DNA from: Flectonema sp. DT1601
Lineage: Eukaryota; Euglenozoa; Diplonemea; Diplonemida; Diplonemidae
NCBI GenBank assembly: GCA_964019425.1
Contig: OZ025845.1
Location: forward strand, 310,001 to 374,000
Length of the DNA stretch: 64,000 bases
Direction: 5' to 3'
Below the pieces are notes generated by a model that did no database searches, was not told the origin of the DNA, and was given only the letters and a program-made list of their open reading frames with translations. Positions 23,777 to 32,740 of the stretch are shown here, one piece after another. A program made the translations under genes and the position numbers. The first letter of the stretch is position 1. Every line of letters starts with the position of its first letter.

Positions 23777-24070
23777 TTAGAGTGAGAGATAGCTTGTAAA
23801 GATATCACCATCTGAGGAGAAACCATCATCTTCATTGTGAGTTGAAATTGGTCTTCTTGTTGTTCTTCTCTTAGATTTTGATTTACATTTCATAAGATCT
23901 CCTTCTTTTGATATTTTTGCAATGATTCCTTCCCTCTCTTGTTGTCTAGCTCCATCAGGATTACCGAGGTTTTTCATTTGCATTGCGTAACGAAGTCGAA
24001 TTTGAACAGCCAATTCACCTCCCACAACAGGAATAGTACTTCTCGTAGTACGCTTCATTGATCCAGTCAT
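23777..24070 (-). CDS. 97-aa basic protein, unknown function
   Basis: ATG at 24070, stop at 23777, no intron. The product starts MTGSMKRTTRSTIPVVGGEL, continues with a helix rich in Gln/Arg (AVQIRLRYAMQMKNLGNPDG) and a Lys/Arg cluster KCKSKSKRRTTRR, and ends with an acidic tail. The composition is balanced and not driven by homopolymers. It lies 300 bp from the next gene on the same strand. I do not recognise a family. The basic cluster could be a nuclear signal or nucleic-acid contact. Confidence 0.55.
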   Translation of the reverse strand: MTGSMKRTTRSTIPVVGGELAVQIRLRYAMQMKNLGNPDGARQQEREGIIAKISKEGDLMKCKSKSKRRTTRRPISTHNEDDGFSSDGDIFTSYLSL

Positions 24071-24366
24071 TTTTTGTTAGGTAGTTGTACAACGGCCTGT
24101 GAGAGATAATAAATGACTTACAGCAGCACGCAAACAGCATCAAAAATAGTTTAAATTCATGTCAGCTGCTGTTCAGGTAGTCATGATAGTTAACGCAATA
24201 AGACGATTAACAAACGTTCTAATAAATGTTAGTAGTAGGAGAGAGAGGGGAGGTTTAAAAAGAATGGTTACAACAGAAATAGTTAGATGTACGTAAGTAC
24301 ACTGCGAGGATCTGTAAAGGGTACCAAGCCTAATGGTCTTCCCAAAGGATCACAGTTAGGAAATCT
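24071..24366. other. short intergenic spacer
   Basis: About 300 bp between two minus-strand genes, of ordinary AT-rich composition with fewer runs than elsewhere. No signal identified. Confidence 0.4.
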
Positions 24367-25131
24367 TTAACTTCCCTCCTGATCTGACTGTCGAGTAGTA
24401 TTAATTTCTTGAGGACTAACTTCCTCAACGTGAGGTGCTTCGGTGTTCTCTGTGGTGGTGTTCCCAGTCGTGTTCTCAGTAACAGGATCACTTATGTCCG
24501 CTATTTCGGTAGCATTATTACTTATGGCCGCGTTTTCTGCGGAGGTGTTCTCAGTGGCATCACCAGTGACCACGTTCTCCGTAGCGTTGTTACCTGTGGT
24601 AGTGTTCTCTTCGACGGTGTTCCCGGTGTCTGTCTTCTCTGGAGGAGTAGTTTGAGATTCTGATATCTGATGAGGAGATGCAGACTGTTCCCCGTCGGGG
24701 GAATTACTTTCGTAAGATTGTAATTTATTCGATTCGTCATTTCGTAATTCCTTTTGATCAGATTCTTCTTCCTGTTCCTTCTCAGGCTTTTGATTCCCAC
24801 CCTCTCGGCTGTTATCTATGTCTGGTGACAGTTCACTCTGGTGACCATTAGTTTGAAGAGGACCACTAGACTTGACATCATCAACTGGTACTTCATTAGT
24901 TGAGTGTTTTGAAAGATTGTCAACTTGTTGTTGTTGTTCCGTCGCTGTTTTCACATCACCTTCGTTAACAATCTCTCTCTTCGTTGCCCACAATTTTATG
25001 AATGAAATTAAATTGCTCTTCTCAGGTCTTTCAATCAACAGAGAGCTAACTATATCTCTCATCACGTCATGAACCCCACATGACGTGATGTAGTCCATGT
25101 CACTGTCGAGTTGTTTTTGAACCACATCCAT
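24367..25131 (-). CDS. DPY-30/RIIa docking-domain protein with Asn/Thr/Glu-rich tail, 254 aa
   Basis: ATG at 25131, stop at 24367. Residues of about 10-50 (DYITSCGVHDVMRDIVSSLL, then IERPEKSNLISFIKLWATK) follow the DPY-30/RIIa dimerisation-docking pattern: an aromatic followed by a Gly, a two-helix bundle, and the R-P-E motif before helix 2. This four-helix dimer module binds amphipathic helices in PKA anchoring, COMPASS complexes and ciliary radial spokes. The rest is low-complexity: a Gln patch, acidic segments, then degenerate TENTT/TGNNATEN-type repeats of 8-10 residues. The repeat DNA is not a simple homopolymer, so the tail looks like real coding sequence that expands by slippage. Axonemal or chromatin roles are both possible and sequence does not decide. 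Confidence 0.75.
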   Translation of the reverse strand: MDVVQKQLDSDMDYITSCGVHDVMRDIVSSLLIERPEKSNLISFIKLWATKREIVNEGDVKTATEQQQQVDNLSKHSTNEVPVDDVKSSGPLQTNGHQSELSPDIDNSREGGNQKPEKEQEEESDQKELRNDESNKLQSYESNSPDGEQSASPHQISESQTTPPEKTDTGNTVEENTTTGNNATENVVTGDATENTSAENAAISNNATEIADISDPVTENTTGNTTTENTEAPHVEEVSPQEINTTRQSDQEGS

Positions 25132-25793
25132 GTCAGCTTTGAGAAAGAGGTGTAATAATTTATAATTTTGATATTGAAATCAAATGTTCTAAAACAGACC
25201 TAACAGTTGGAATATGAGTTTATTATAAAAAAAAAAAGTGCACTAAAATTAAAATATGACAAATTATTTAAAAAAAACACATCGTTCTGCTGTTCCATAA
25301 TACACTTGTGGAATACGTAGTTTCAGGAGCCTCAATCTTATACTACTTGTCCCTCTTAGGCCTTCATCAGTAGACTAACAGTTGGGAATCGGTGAGTCAC
25401 ATATTGTTTGCTTTCCTGTGATAAAAAAGAGAGAGAAAAAATCTTTTTTTTTTTTATAATAATCATTTTTTGGTTTTAAAAAATTGCACACTTTCTTTTT
25501 TTTTTAATTTTTTTTTCTGTTATGTTTTTTTTCTTTTCATTCAAAAAGGGGGAAAAAAAAAAAAAGGAGAAGAAAAAAAAAAAAAGGCTAATGGTGTTAA
25601 CTCTAAGTGGGAAGCCAGGCGGGTTAGGAACGCCTAAGGCATGTTATTAAAGAAACGGAAAGGAAATACGACTCCAAAACGTTAAGACAGACATACTTCA
25701 CAGGAAGGACTTAAAACCCAAAAGTTTTTAAGCAAGAAGGCAGACCAATTTCCTGTGAAGACTTAATAAGTAATAATTACACCACTCAGAAAA
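25132..25793. other. intergenic, no gene supported
   Basis: It holds a segment related to 21,140-21,180 (GTAGTTTCAGG followed by a CTTAATCTTATA-like phrase) and dense A and T runs from 25,440 to 25,590. The last 150 bp, of normal composition, are probably the 3' UTR of the proteasome gene. Confidence 0.5.
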
Positions 25794-26819
25794 CTAAACA
25801 ATTCTGTAAAGTTCGTGTGCGTAGTTCAGGTTATTTGTTAATATTTGTTCAAACGGAAGAACACCTTTTCTAGTTGCGGTAACTCCTTCTTCGTGATTAA
25901 AGAGGAAGTCTTCTCCTTTTAAAATCCAACTCCCAACAGTTTCTTCATCTTCTCTGGATTCTTTTTCTTCGTCTATGAATTTTAATAGTTCCTCTTTCTT
26001 TTCAAACATTAGTAGTTTGCAAGCGCCATCGATAGATAGTTTGTCGTAGGCGGTCATTGCGCACTGAAATACTTCTCTTCTTACAGTTAAAAGCATCATA
26101 TCCATCAGTGGAACATAGTGATCAGAGGGAACCTTCTTCCTCGCTTGTAACATTTTATGATAAGAACCTTCCATGAGGTATCTTTCTAGTTGGATTACGT
26201 CCTGTTTTTTTTGTTGTAATTTTTTTTTTTTTTTTTTTTTTGTATTTCACACACACACAAAAAAAAATGAAAAAAATCAAAATAAATACCTTAATGTACA
26301 TGCTCTCTTGATCAGCTACTTTTATTCTTTCTAATTCCATGTGGAATGTTCTGGTTTCACTAGTCGCCAGAAGTCGAAGAAGGTGAAGTCCCAAAATAAG
26401 TAGTCTTCTCTCACTTTGAGGACCATCAGTGAAATCGTTGTAGTATGTTCGTAGAATTTCAAAATGCCGTTGGAATTCCTGCACATCCTTATTAGTTGCC
26501 GCCTGCAGCACCGCGTGTTCCATTGTTTCTCTCACCAACATAATCTCTTGTGGTCTTGTCGGAGTTGTTGCATCCGGATTTAAAAATGTCGGGAACTCCG
26601 TGAACAATAATTTCAATTCACCCAACAACTCCTTACACTTTTCAATGTTATTATCCTTATGTTGCTGTGATTTGAATTTTTTTTTAGGTGTTTTTTTTTT
26701 TTATTGAAATTCATCTCCTCCCCCGGAAATTTTAAACAAACAAACCCACACACCTTCTTATACTCTGCGAACAGGTCATTCGCTTCCTTGACGGAACGGG
26801 CAGCAGCTTTTCCGTCCAT
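25794..26819 (-). CDS. RPN12: 26S proteasome regulatory subunit Rpn12 (PSMD8), 282 aa, three exons
   Basis: Exons are 26819-26754, 26664-26290 and 26201-25794. The introns are 89 bp (GTGTGT to CAG) and 88 bp (GTATTT to CAG). Exon lengths sum to 283 codons. The product begins MDGKAAARSVKEANDLFAEY and contains the CSN8/PSMD8-type core: DVIQLERYLMEGSYHKML, the equivalent of the QYLMEGSYNK segment in animals, then YVPLMDMMLLTVRREVFQCA and an ending NNLNYAHELYRIV close to the YARQLEMIV terminus of PSMD8. Length agrees with yeast Rpn12 (274 aa). It is a lid subunit that joins late in lid assembly. All landmarks are present, so it is probably functional. The start is the ATG inside the first exon rather than any upstream in-frame codon, because homology begins there. 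Confidence 0.93.
26202..26289 (-). other. intron 2 of RPN12, 88 bp
   Basis: GTATTT donor, ACAG acceptor, and a 22-base A run on the coding strand inside it. Intron 1 (26665-26753) is of the same size class. Both joins keep the frame and reproduce conserved PSMD8 sequence, which validates the intron model used for the other genes. Confidence 0.85.
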
Positions 26820-27428
26820 AGTATTTGTGTTCTGTGAGAAGACGATGCAAGTAATGCGATTCACTAGAATTAGAAACATAACTACGTTAAGAATTGATAT
26901 GCGTTATGTTGTTATGTTGTTATGTTGTTATTGTTCCCTGTGAAAAAAACAATAACACAAGAGCTACATCATCAGAAAAAAAAATCCAAAAAAATTTTGC
27001 GTTAGTTAACCTACCGACTGAAAAGCCGAAAGACAACAGCATAACCTAACTATGCGCTTTTATAGTGAATAATGATAGTTTTTTTTTTTTTTTTCTTTTT
27101 TTTTTTTTTTAAAAAAAGATACATAAGTAGGATTTCAAAGCACAGTGTCTGAAGTTAACTTAAAAGCAAGAGAAGAATCAACATTTTACTAACTTTTATT
27201 GATCTACCACCAGACACATAAATATGAAATTCACTTTATCGGATTCCTTCTCTCGCGTGAGTAATGTAAAAAAAAAAAAGAACAAACATGTTCACCAAAA
27301 TAAGAGTATGTCCTGTGTGTAATTGCAAAAATGGGAAAGCTGTCTTACCAACTTGCTCTATAAAATAATTCTTGGACGTCTAAAACAAGTAATAAACAGA
27401 TGATAAGTTACCTTACATCTCACTCTTA
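26820..27428. other. intergenic, no gene supported
   Basis: It contains a GTTAT tandem microsatellite (about 26,903-26,932), T and A runs at 27,077-27,117, and otherwise plain AT-rich DNA. It should hold the RPN12 promoter and the kinase 3' UTR. Confidence 0.5.
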
Positions 27429-28247
27429 TCACGACGGTTGACTATGACAGTTATCAGCAGCAAAGTACTGGTGGTGGATTACTTCGTTAGCAGTAATTCG
27501 ATTGGAAGGATCGATAGTAAATATCTTCGCTAACAAATCAACAGCATTCGGATCAGCATCTGCCGGAACATGATAAGCTGCTGTGATGATGTCTGAAGGA
27601 CTACTTTTATTATTATCTGCTGGTGAAGCAAAAGGGTATTTCTTGAACAGCAATACGTATAAAACAACTCCTGCTGCCCAAACATCAACTTCCTTTCCGT
27701 ATCGTTTTCGATGTCCCGATCGGGTTAATAGAATATCAGGTGCCATGTAATGACCAGATCCACAACAAGAAGACAAACAGGCTGAGTTTCCGATTTGAAC
27801 AGACATTCCAAAGTCGATTAGTTTGGCATCTCCATCAGTCGTTAGAAGAATATTTTCTAATTTGATGTCTCGGTGAACGATTCCGAGATTGTGTAAATGT
27901 GATACTGCAGTAAACAGTTGTCTTCCAATGGACCACGCTTGATAATTACCAAAACAGGATAGCTTAACAGCATCAAATAATTCACCCCCACCCACCCACT
28001 CAGTCAATATTAATTCCGATTTGTCTCCCGCAGAGAAATGTGCGTGGTATTCCACTACACCCTCACAGTTCGTACTTTTTGATAGTAATTTTCCTTCTTG
28101 TGTAGCTCCGTGAACCAGCTTTGCCGCATACACCCGCTCTGTCCTCCTATGAACTACTCGGGATACCTTGCTGTGAGAATCTTTTTTTATAACTTCTGCT
28201 ATATCGTATTCTTTGTCAAATACATCAGTACCTGACCAAACACCCAT
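27429..28247 (-). CDS. CAMK-like serine/threonine protein kinase, 272 aa, catalytic domain only
   Basis: ATG at 28247, no intron. Kinase landmarks in order: YAAKLV with the ATP-site Lys, a helix-C Glu in QEGKLL, LTEWVGGGELFD at the hinge, the catalytic loop IVHRDIKLENILL, DFG in KLIDFGMSVQIG, MAPDILL as the APE-equivalent (Glu replaced by Asp), DVWAAGVVLYVLLFKKYPF, and NRITANEVIHHQYF. The catalytic residues are present, but the glycine-rich loop is degenerate (VIKKDSHSKVSRVV lacks the G-x-G-x2-G pattern), so ATP binding may be altered. Overall resemblance is to CAMK/SNF1-type kinases. There are no regulatory domains on either side. Confidence 0.9.
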   Translation of the reverse strand: MGVWSGTDVFDKEYDIAEVIKKDSHSKVSRVVHRRTERVYAAKLVHGATQEGKLLSKSTNCEGVVEYHAHFSAGDKSELILTEWVGGGELFDAVKLSCFGNYQAWSIGRQLFTAVSHLHNLGIVHRDIKLENILLTTDGDAKLIDFGMSVQIGNSACLSSCCGSGHYMAPDILLTRSGHRKRYGKEVDVWAAGVVLYVLLFKKYPFASPADNNKSSPSDIITAAYHVPADADPNAVDLLAKIFTIDPSNRITANEVIHHQYFAADNCHSQPS

Positions 28248-29737
28248 ACTGCTTGAAATAGAACCAAAATACTAACCCTACTGAAAACTATAAAAAAAAG
28301 TGATGAATAAGCAGTAAATCACCGCACAACCACCCTTGGTATGAATTACTTTGCTCTAAAATAATTTAGTTACTTCGCTGAATATCATTTAGTCGGTCAG
28401 AGCCAGCCATTATTTATATCCTTGTGAAAGAGAAAGAAAAAAAAAAAATTACCTCGTTCAATGGCTCTTGAATTCAATATTTGACGGAAGCTCGTTCAGC
28501 CAGAAAAAAAACGTAGAAAATAAAAAATAAATTCAAGGAGGGGGGGGTACTTAGACGGATGGTGTAATTTCACACAGACCTGAAGCTGAATGAAATGCAA
28601 CAACCGACTTAAACGAGAGGAAGAAATAAGAGGGGGAAAGGGAACAGGTTTCAAGACCACTAGTTCCAACAGTATATATTTTCTTTCTTAAATTTTATTT
28701 TTGTAATGTACGATCGCAGGCGACATGCGCCTTGAAAGGATAAAATTAATTCACAAATTTAAAAAAAATTAAAAATTAAAAAAAAAATTTAAAAAAAATG
28801 GGGGGGGAGGTGGCCACCATAATCAGGGGGGAGAGAAGGAAGAGTAATATAATTCGTTTAAGATAAAGAGAGATATCGCAACCTAAACTTTTTATTTTTC
28901 TTTTTTTTAAAAACAAGGCAAGAAAGTTTTTTTTTTTTTTTTTTTTAAAGGTGAATTGCCCCATTACTTGGAACAATAATGTAATTAACACTACAGAAAA
29001 CCAGATGACACATACCAAGCAAAAAAACAGGTGCTGACGTTTTTTTTTTTTTTTTTTTTTTTTTCCCCAAACATGCCAAATATTTCAACTCGACATCAAA
29101 AAGAGATAGAAAAATGACATTTCAATATAAAAAAAATTAATCTTTTTTTTCTTACTGCAAAACATTTACGGGCCAGGTAAACGATGCAGCATGTCTACTT
29201 CTACAGCATCCGGTGTACTGTAGAGGCAGTTTAAAACCTAAACGTAAGACTAATCGTTATTAAATAGAAATATCCTCTGATTTAGATCACGTCGAGGAGT
29301 AACATTCGGTTCGCACACCTGTTCTCTTTTTTATTTATTTTTTTTTTCTAAAAAAAGGTATGGTCATCTTGTATTCTGTGTATCGTCGTTTTATGACGGT
29401 ACGCTTTGTAATTTCGTACTGTGCGTTGGATATTTATATGTAACAAAACTCGCAAAAAAGGAGTATATATTTCTATTCCTCGGTAACCATTCGATAAATA
29501 TGAAGGTTACTTTAAAGGAGTGTAAACGGAGCAATTGGAGTAATACGGGGTGTTGGAACGATTGAAACCCACACTAACCTCTAGTCCTTAGCTTTTTTTT
29601 TTTTTTTTTTTTGTGTGAAAATTTGTGTTACTTTTTTTTTTTTTTTTTTTTTTTTTATAAATTATATTTTATTCTTGTTTTATGTGTTATATTACTATTT
29701 TTTTGTTTTTTTTTTATTTTTTATTTTTCGATTCAAC
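28248..29737. other. 1.5-kb intergenic stretch, no gene supported
   Basis: Mostly runs of A, T and G (a GGGGGGAGG patch near 28,801). A segment of normal composition at 29,160-29,580 has no open frame of note. It could hold a non-coding RNA gene, but I see no tRNA, snRNA or rRNA signature. Confidence 0.5.
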
Positions 29738-30061
29738 TTACGCTGCATCATCACAGTGTCCCTGCTTAAATGCAACTCCTTCCAAGTTAATATCAGTAGT
29801 TTGAATGTAAACACCCTTCTTCTTTCTTTTGCATGTAACGGAGTCCTTTGGAAGAGCAAAGAATTCGGTTCTGTTTTTGTATGGAACTCGATGCTCATCA
29901 TCGTACATTGTCTTTAGCGTTTCCATTGGAGAGTCATCTGGTCCTGCTGTGCACAAGTAGACTCCCTTACCAAGGATACCCGGCTCAACTGGGATCTTTT
30001 GGTCCTTTGCAATAACCTTGGCCAGCTTGGCAGTGGTGTAGTAGTAGTAAGTGGAAACCAT
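29738..30061 (-). CDS. 107-aa protein, possible ART/HYD1-like fold
   Basis: ATG at 30061, TAA at 29738. The N-terminus TYYYYTTAKLAKVIAKDQKI, then ILGKGVYLCTAGPDD, then TEFFALPKDSV and KGVYIQTTDINLEGVAF, follow the order of small ADP-ribosyltransferase-fold domains of the HYD1 type (YHYT..., G-x-G-V-Y-L..., a beta-rich end). The resemblance is by motif order only and is weak. No signal peptide or membrane segment. It is intact, on the same strand as its neighbours, and 200 bp from the PPCDC gene. It could equally be an unrelated beta-rich protein. Confidence 0.6.
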   Translation of the reverse strand: MVSTYYYYTTAKLAKVIAKDQKIPVEPGILGKGVYLCTAGPDDSPMETLKTMYDDEHRVPYKNRTEFFALPKDSVTCKRKKKGVYIQTTDINLEGVAFKQGHCDDAA

Positions 30062-30262
30062 TTTTTTTTTTGAAGAGGGTGGGGAACAAAAAAGTCTGTT
30101 TTAAAAAAAAAAGAGAGAAATAAAAAAAATCATTTTGAATATAAATAAAAACACGTGCAAACAAAATACTCAGCAGTACATATGAAAAAAAAAAAAAAAA
30201 AAAAGGGCTGTTTCTTTTGTTCTTCTTAAATTAGTATCTTATAAAAAGATTAACAAAAAAAA
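30062..30262. other. short intergenic spacer
   Basis: 200 bp of A-rich DNA between the ATG of the 107-aa gene and the stop of PPCDC. This is the tightest gene spacing in the window. Confidence 0.4.
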
Positions 30263-30898
30263 TTAAACTCCGTCTGAAGCCGCTGAACATTTCAGAACTG
30301 TTTCAACGATGAATGTCGGGTCGGCCATGGCTCCGTTTCCTGTGTCACCGCAAGCTAATGTTTTTATTTGTGGCTTAATAATTAAAATACCTCGTTCTTG
30401 CAGAATACTAAGCTGATCTGTTGTAATTTTCTGTTCAAACATCGTCGTATTCATTGAAGGAGCAGCGATAATAGGCTTTGGTGAGATTCTCGACTCTGAA
30501 GACAACCCGTAGGGCCAAGCCCTAACAACCGATGTGAGCAAATTCGAACTCTGCCCATGAACTATATTTGACATTGTGTTGGCGCTAAGAGGTGCTATTA
30601 TCAAAATATCATTTCTCTTTACTAGTTCTATGTGAAGAACTTGATCTACTCCAACTTTTTTATAGGAGCTCCATTCATCTTCGTCTCGGTGGATTTTTAC
30701 TTTCGAACTTTTTAAAATGGTTGCTTCCTCACCTTTTTGTCCTTTATAGTCGACACTCATAAATCGAGCGCCCGCTTCACTAAAAACAACATCGACTGCA
30801 CAACCTTTGTCGAGCAGAAGTGACACAATTTCTGTTGTTTTCACAGCCGCAACGCTACCAGACACGGCAAGACAGACATTCATTTTATACTTTCTCAT
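30263..30898 (-). CDS. phosphopantothenoylcysteine decarboxylase (PPCDC/HAL3 family), 211 aa
   Basis: The first ATG of the frame is at 30898 (MRKYKMNVCLAVSGSVAAVK). The enzyme decarboxylates 4'-phosphopantothenoylcysteine in CoA synthesis using bound FMN. Family motifs are all visible: the FMN-binding N-terminus AVSGSVAAVKTTEIV; VLHIELVKRNDILIIAPLSA with the active-site His; NTMSNIVHG; the PxMN motif in IIAAPSMNTTMF; and the Cys-containing flap loop LACGDTGNGAMADP. Length equals stand-alone eukaryotic PPCDC (about 200 aa), so there is no HAL3-type regulatory extension or CoaB fusion. All catalytic residues I can check are present. It is the last clear host gene before the repeat province. Confidence 0.93.
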   Translation of the reverse strand: MRKYKMNVCLAVSGSVAAVKTTEIVSLLLDKGCAVDVVFSEAGARFMSVDYKGQKGEEATILKSSKVKIHRDEDEWSSYKKVGVDQVLHIELVKRNDILIIAPLSANTMSNIVHGQSSNLLTSVVRAWPYGLSSESRISPKPIIAAPSMNTTMFEQKITTDQLSILQERGILIIKPQIKTLACGDTGNGAMADPTFIVETVLKCSAASDGV

Positions 30899-31960
30899 TG
30901 AGTAGAAAAACACATCATTTCAATAACAGAGTACACTTTATTTCACTAAATAAGAATCTTCTAAAATAATCTTTTTTCTTTTTTTTTGGTTGTGAGCATA
31001 CCTGTGAAGAGAATTAAGGTTAAACTGAAAACAAGAATAACAGAAAGATTAAGCCTCACATTAAGAACAGTAACCAATACAGTTATAACAGAATTGTTGA
31101 TTACTAAGAGGTTGAAAGTCATAGTTGCTCTTGAGCACCCTATAGATTGAGCAAGTGCTTGCTGTTTCTTTATAACTTTCAGTACAACCCTGACATGTGG
31201 ATTTCTGCCTCGTGCTACAATCGGCGAGTCAGGGACGTTCTGCGACCCAACGAGGAAGATGCGGGAGAAATGCAATGGCGCTACTTGGAAGAATGCAAAA
31301 TATGATTGCGAGTGTGATTGGAGCAGCCTTAGCACACTTGTCCATCTGGACCGAGTGCTGCCTAAGCCTGGCTTAGTTGACAGCAGCGTGAGTCACTTGG
31401 GTCATGAGGAGGCAGATTTCTCCAACTTCACATGCCATCCACATGACCAAGTGTGCTTGCAGGGAAGAGAAGAGGCTGCTCTGCGCTCACAAACATAGTG
31501 CAGATGAGGGACGGAGGGCTGTTGCCACATTGCAACATGCATGGAGCGCTAGCGATGATGCTGATTCTTCGATGTCTCTGTGTGACTTTGCGGTTGACCT
31601 TAGCCAAAAACAAACACAACAAACAGGTTTGCACCATTACTTCTTTGTTTCTTTCTCACCGCTCGCCGCAGTCACACAGAGCGGTATCGATTGGAGATGA
31701 TGGATGAAGACGCTCCATGGCAATGTGGAAAGGGAAGGCCGATCTCAAAAAGATTGCCTATATCCCCTGCACCACAACGCAGACATGTTATGTTACCGCT
31801 CTTTCTGTTCTACTTGTGGCCAGTGGTTCCTCTACACCAACCCTTACAATCCCTTTTAATTTAATAGATGAGGATGAGCTCACTGGACTCTCCTTATCCT
31901 TCTCTTCTCTTTCTCCCTTCTCTTTCCAGACTCCCCCACCTCGAAAAAAAAAACAATGAT
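30899..31960. other. transition segment between host genes and repeat province
   Basis: GC content rises here and homopolymer runs thin out. An open stretch on the plus strand (about 31,186-31,497) follows a splice-acceptor-like TTTATAACTTTCAG and is Cys-rich (TLTCGFLPRATIGESGTFCD, then CECDW). A 53-aa minus-strand frame with one hydrophobic segment overlaps it. I cannot decide which, if either, is coding. From 31,500 to 31,860 there is no convincing frame. Confidence 0.35.
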
Positions 31961-32025
31961 AACATTGTTTAATCTTTTTTTTTTTTTTTTTTTTTTAAAC
32001 AGGAGTTAAGATCACTTACTTGAGA
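31868..32025 (+). repeat. collapsed copy of the composite repeat: leader joined to the last satellite unit
   Basis: 31,868-31,940 (GAGCTCACTGGACTCTCC, a C/T tract, CTTTCCAGACTCCCCCACCT) matches the segment just before the coiled-coil ORF at 48,512-48,580. It is directly joined to AACAATGATAACATTGTT, a T run and ACAGGAGTTAAGATCACT, which is how the satellite arrays end at 52,022. The ORF, module C and nearly all satellite units are absent, so this is an internally deleted copy. Confidence 0.75.
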
Positions 32026-32740
32026 GAACACAGATACCAAGAGCAGAAAGATGAGTTCACACTACCAATTCAACATAAAACCAGGATCGGACTTAAATTA
32101 CTTATTTAGGAGAGTATTCCATCTAACCAATAACCTTGAAACACTACCTTCAAACATTACATGATAGGTAACCCAAAGCATGACCATCGTTGCCACACTC
32201 AGATGCAACCTAGAGCAAATACCAATGGGACCACATGTGTTTGCTATACTCCCCGAAACCTGAGAGAATTATGCAGGACATTCAACACTTTACAAACTTA
32301 CGGTTTCCCATCATATTGCCGAGCATGGAGATACATAATGCACACATTCATTCCCACACTTCTCCTGTAGTGAAAAAATATTTTACTTGTATCATTCAAT
32401 TGCCTTCTGCATCACCATCACGTACTAAGCTAATTAACATGTGACATAATCTGTCAACCAGAAGGTTCGTTCTCTCTAAGTGAAAAGGGATGACGACGGC
32501 ATCGTCGCATTTTTTCAATTTACGATGATGGTGTTTCATAAATGTCCTTGAGGGTAAGGTGGCTGACAGCATCTGTCAACTAGAAAGTATTCTCAATGCG
32601 ATAGGGCATTGTTGCAAGAGGACTCTAAGCGTGGTCATGACCACAGCTCTTTTAATCTATTTTCCAGAAGAAAGTTCTCTAAGTGAAAAGGGGTTAGTAA
32701 GACTGACGGTGAATCATCATCATCATCGTATTTCCAGTAT
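32026..32740. other. unassigned repeat-province DNA
   Basis: Normal base composition, no frame I accept. A phrase GTTCTCT(CT)AAGTGAAAAGG occurs twice (about 32,468 and 32,670). Short frames on the plus strand (for example 32,161-32,370) have no recognisable motif. Confidence 0.4.

Noticed and set aside
24409-24663. Plus-strand Val/Ser/Phe-rich frames opposite the DPY-30-like gene
   Set aside because: They mirror the Asn/Thr/Glu repeats of the minus-strand gene, which has a recognisable domain.
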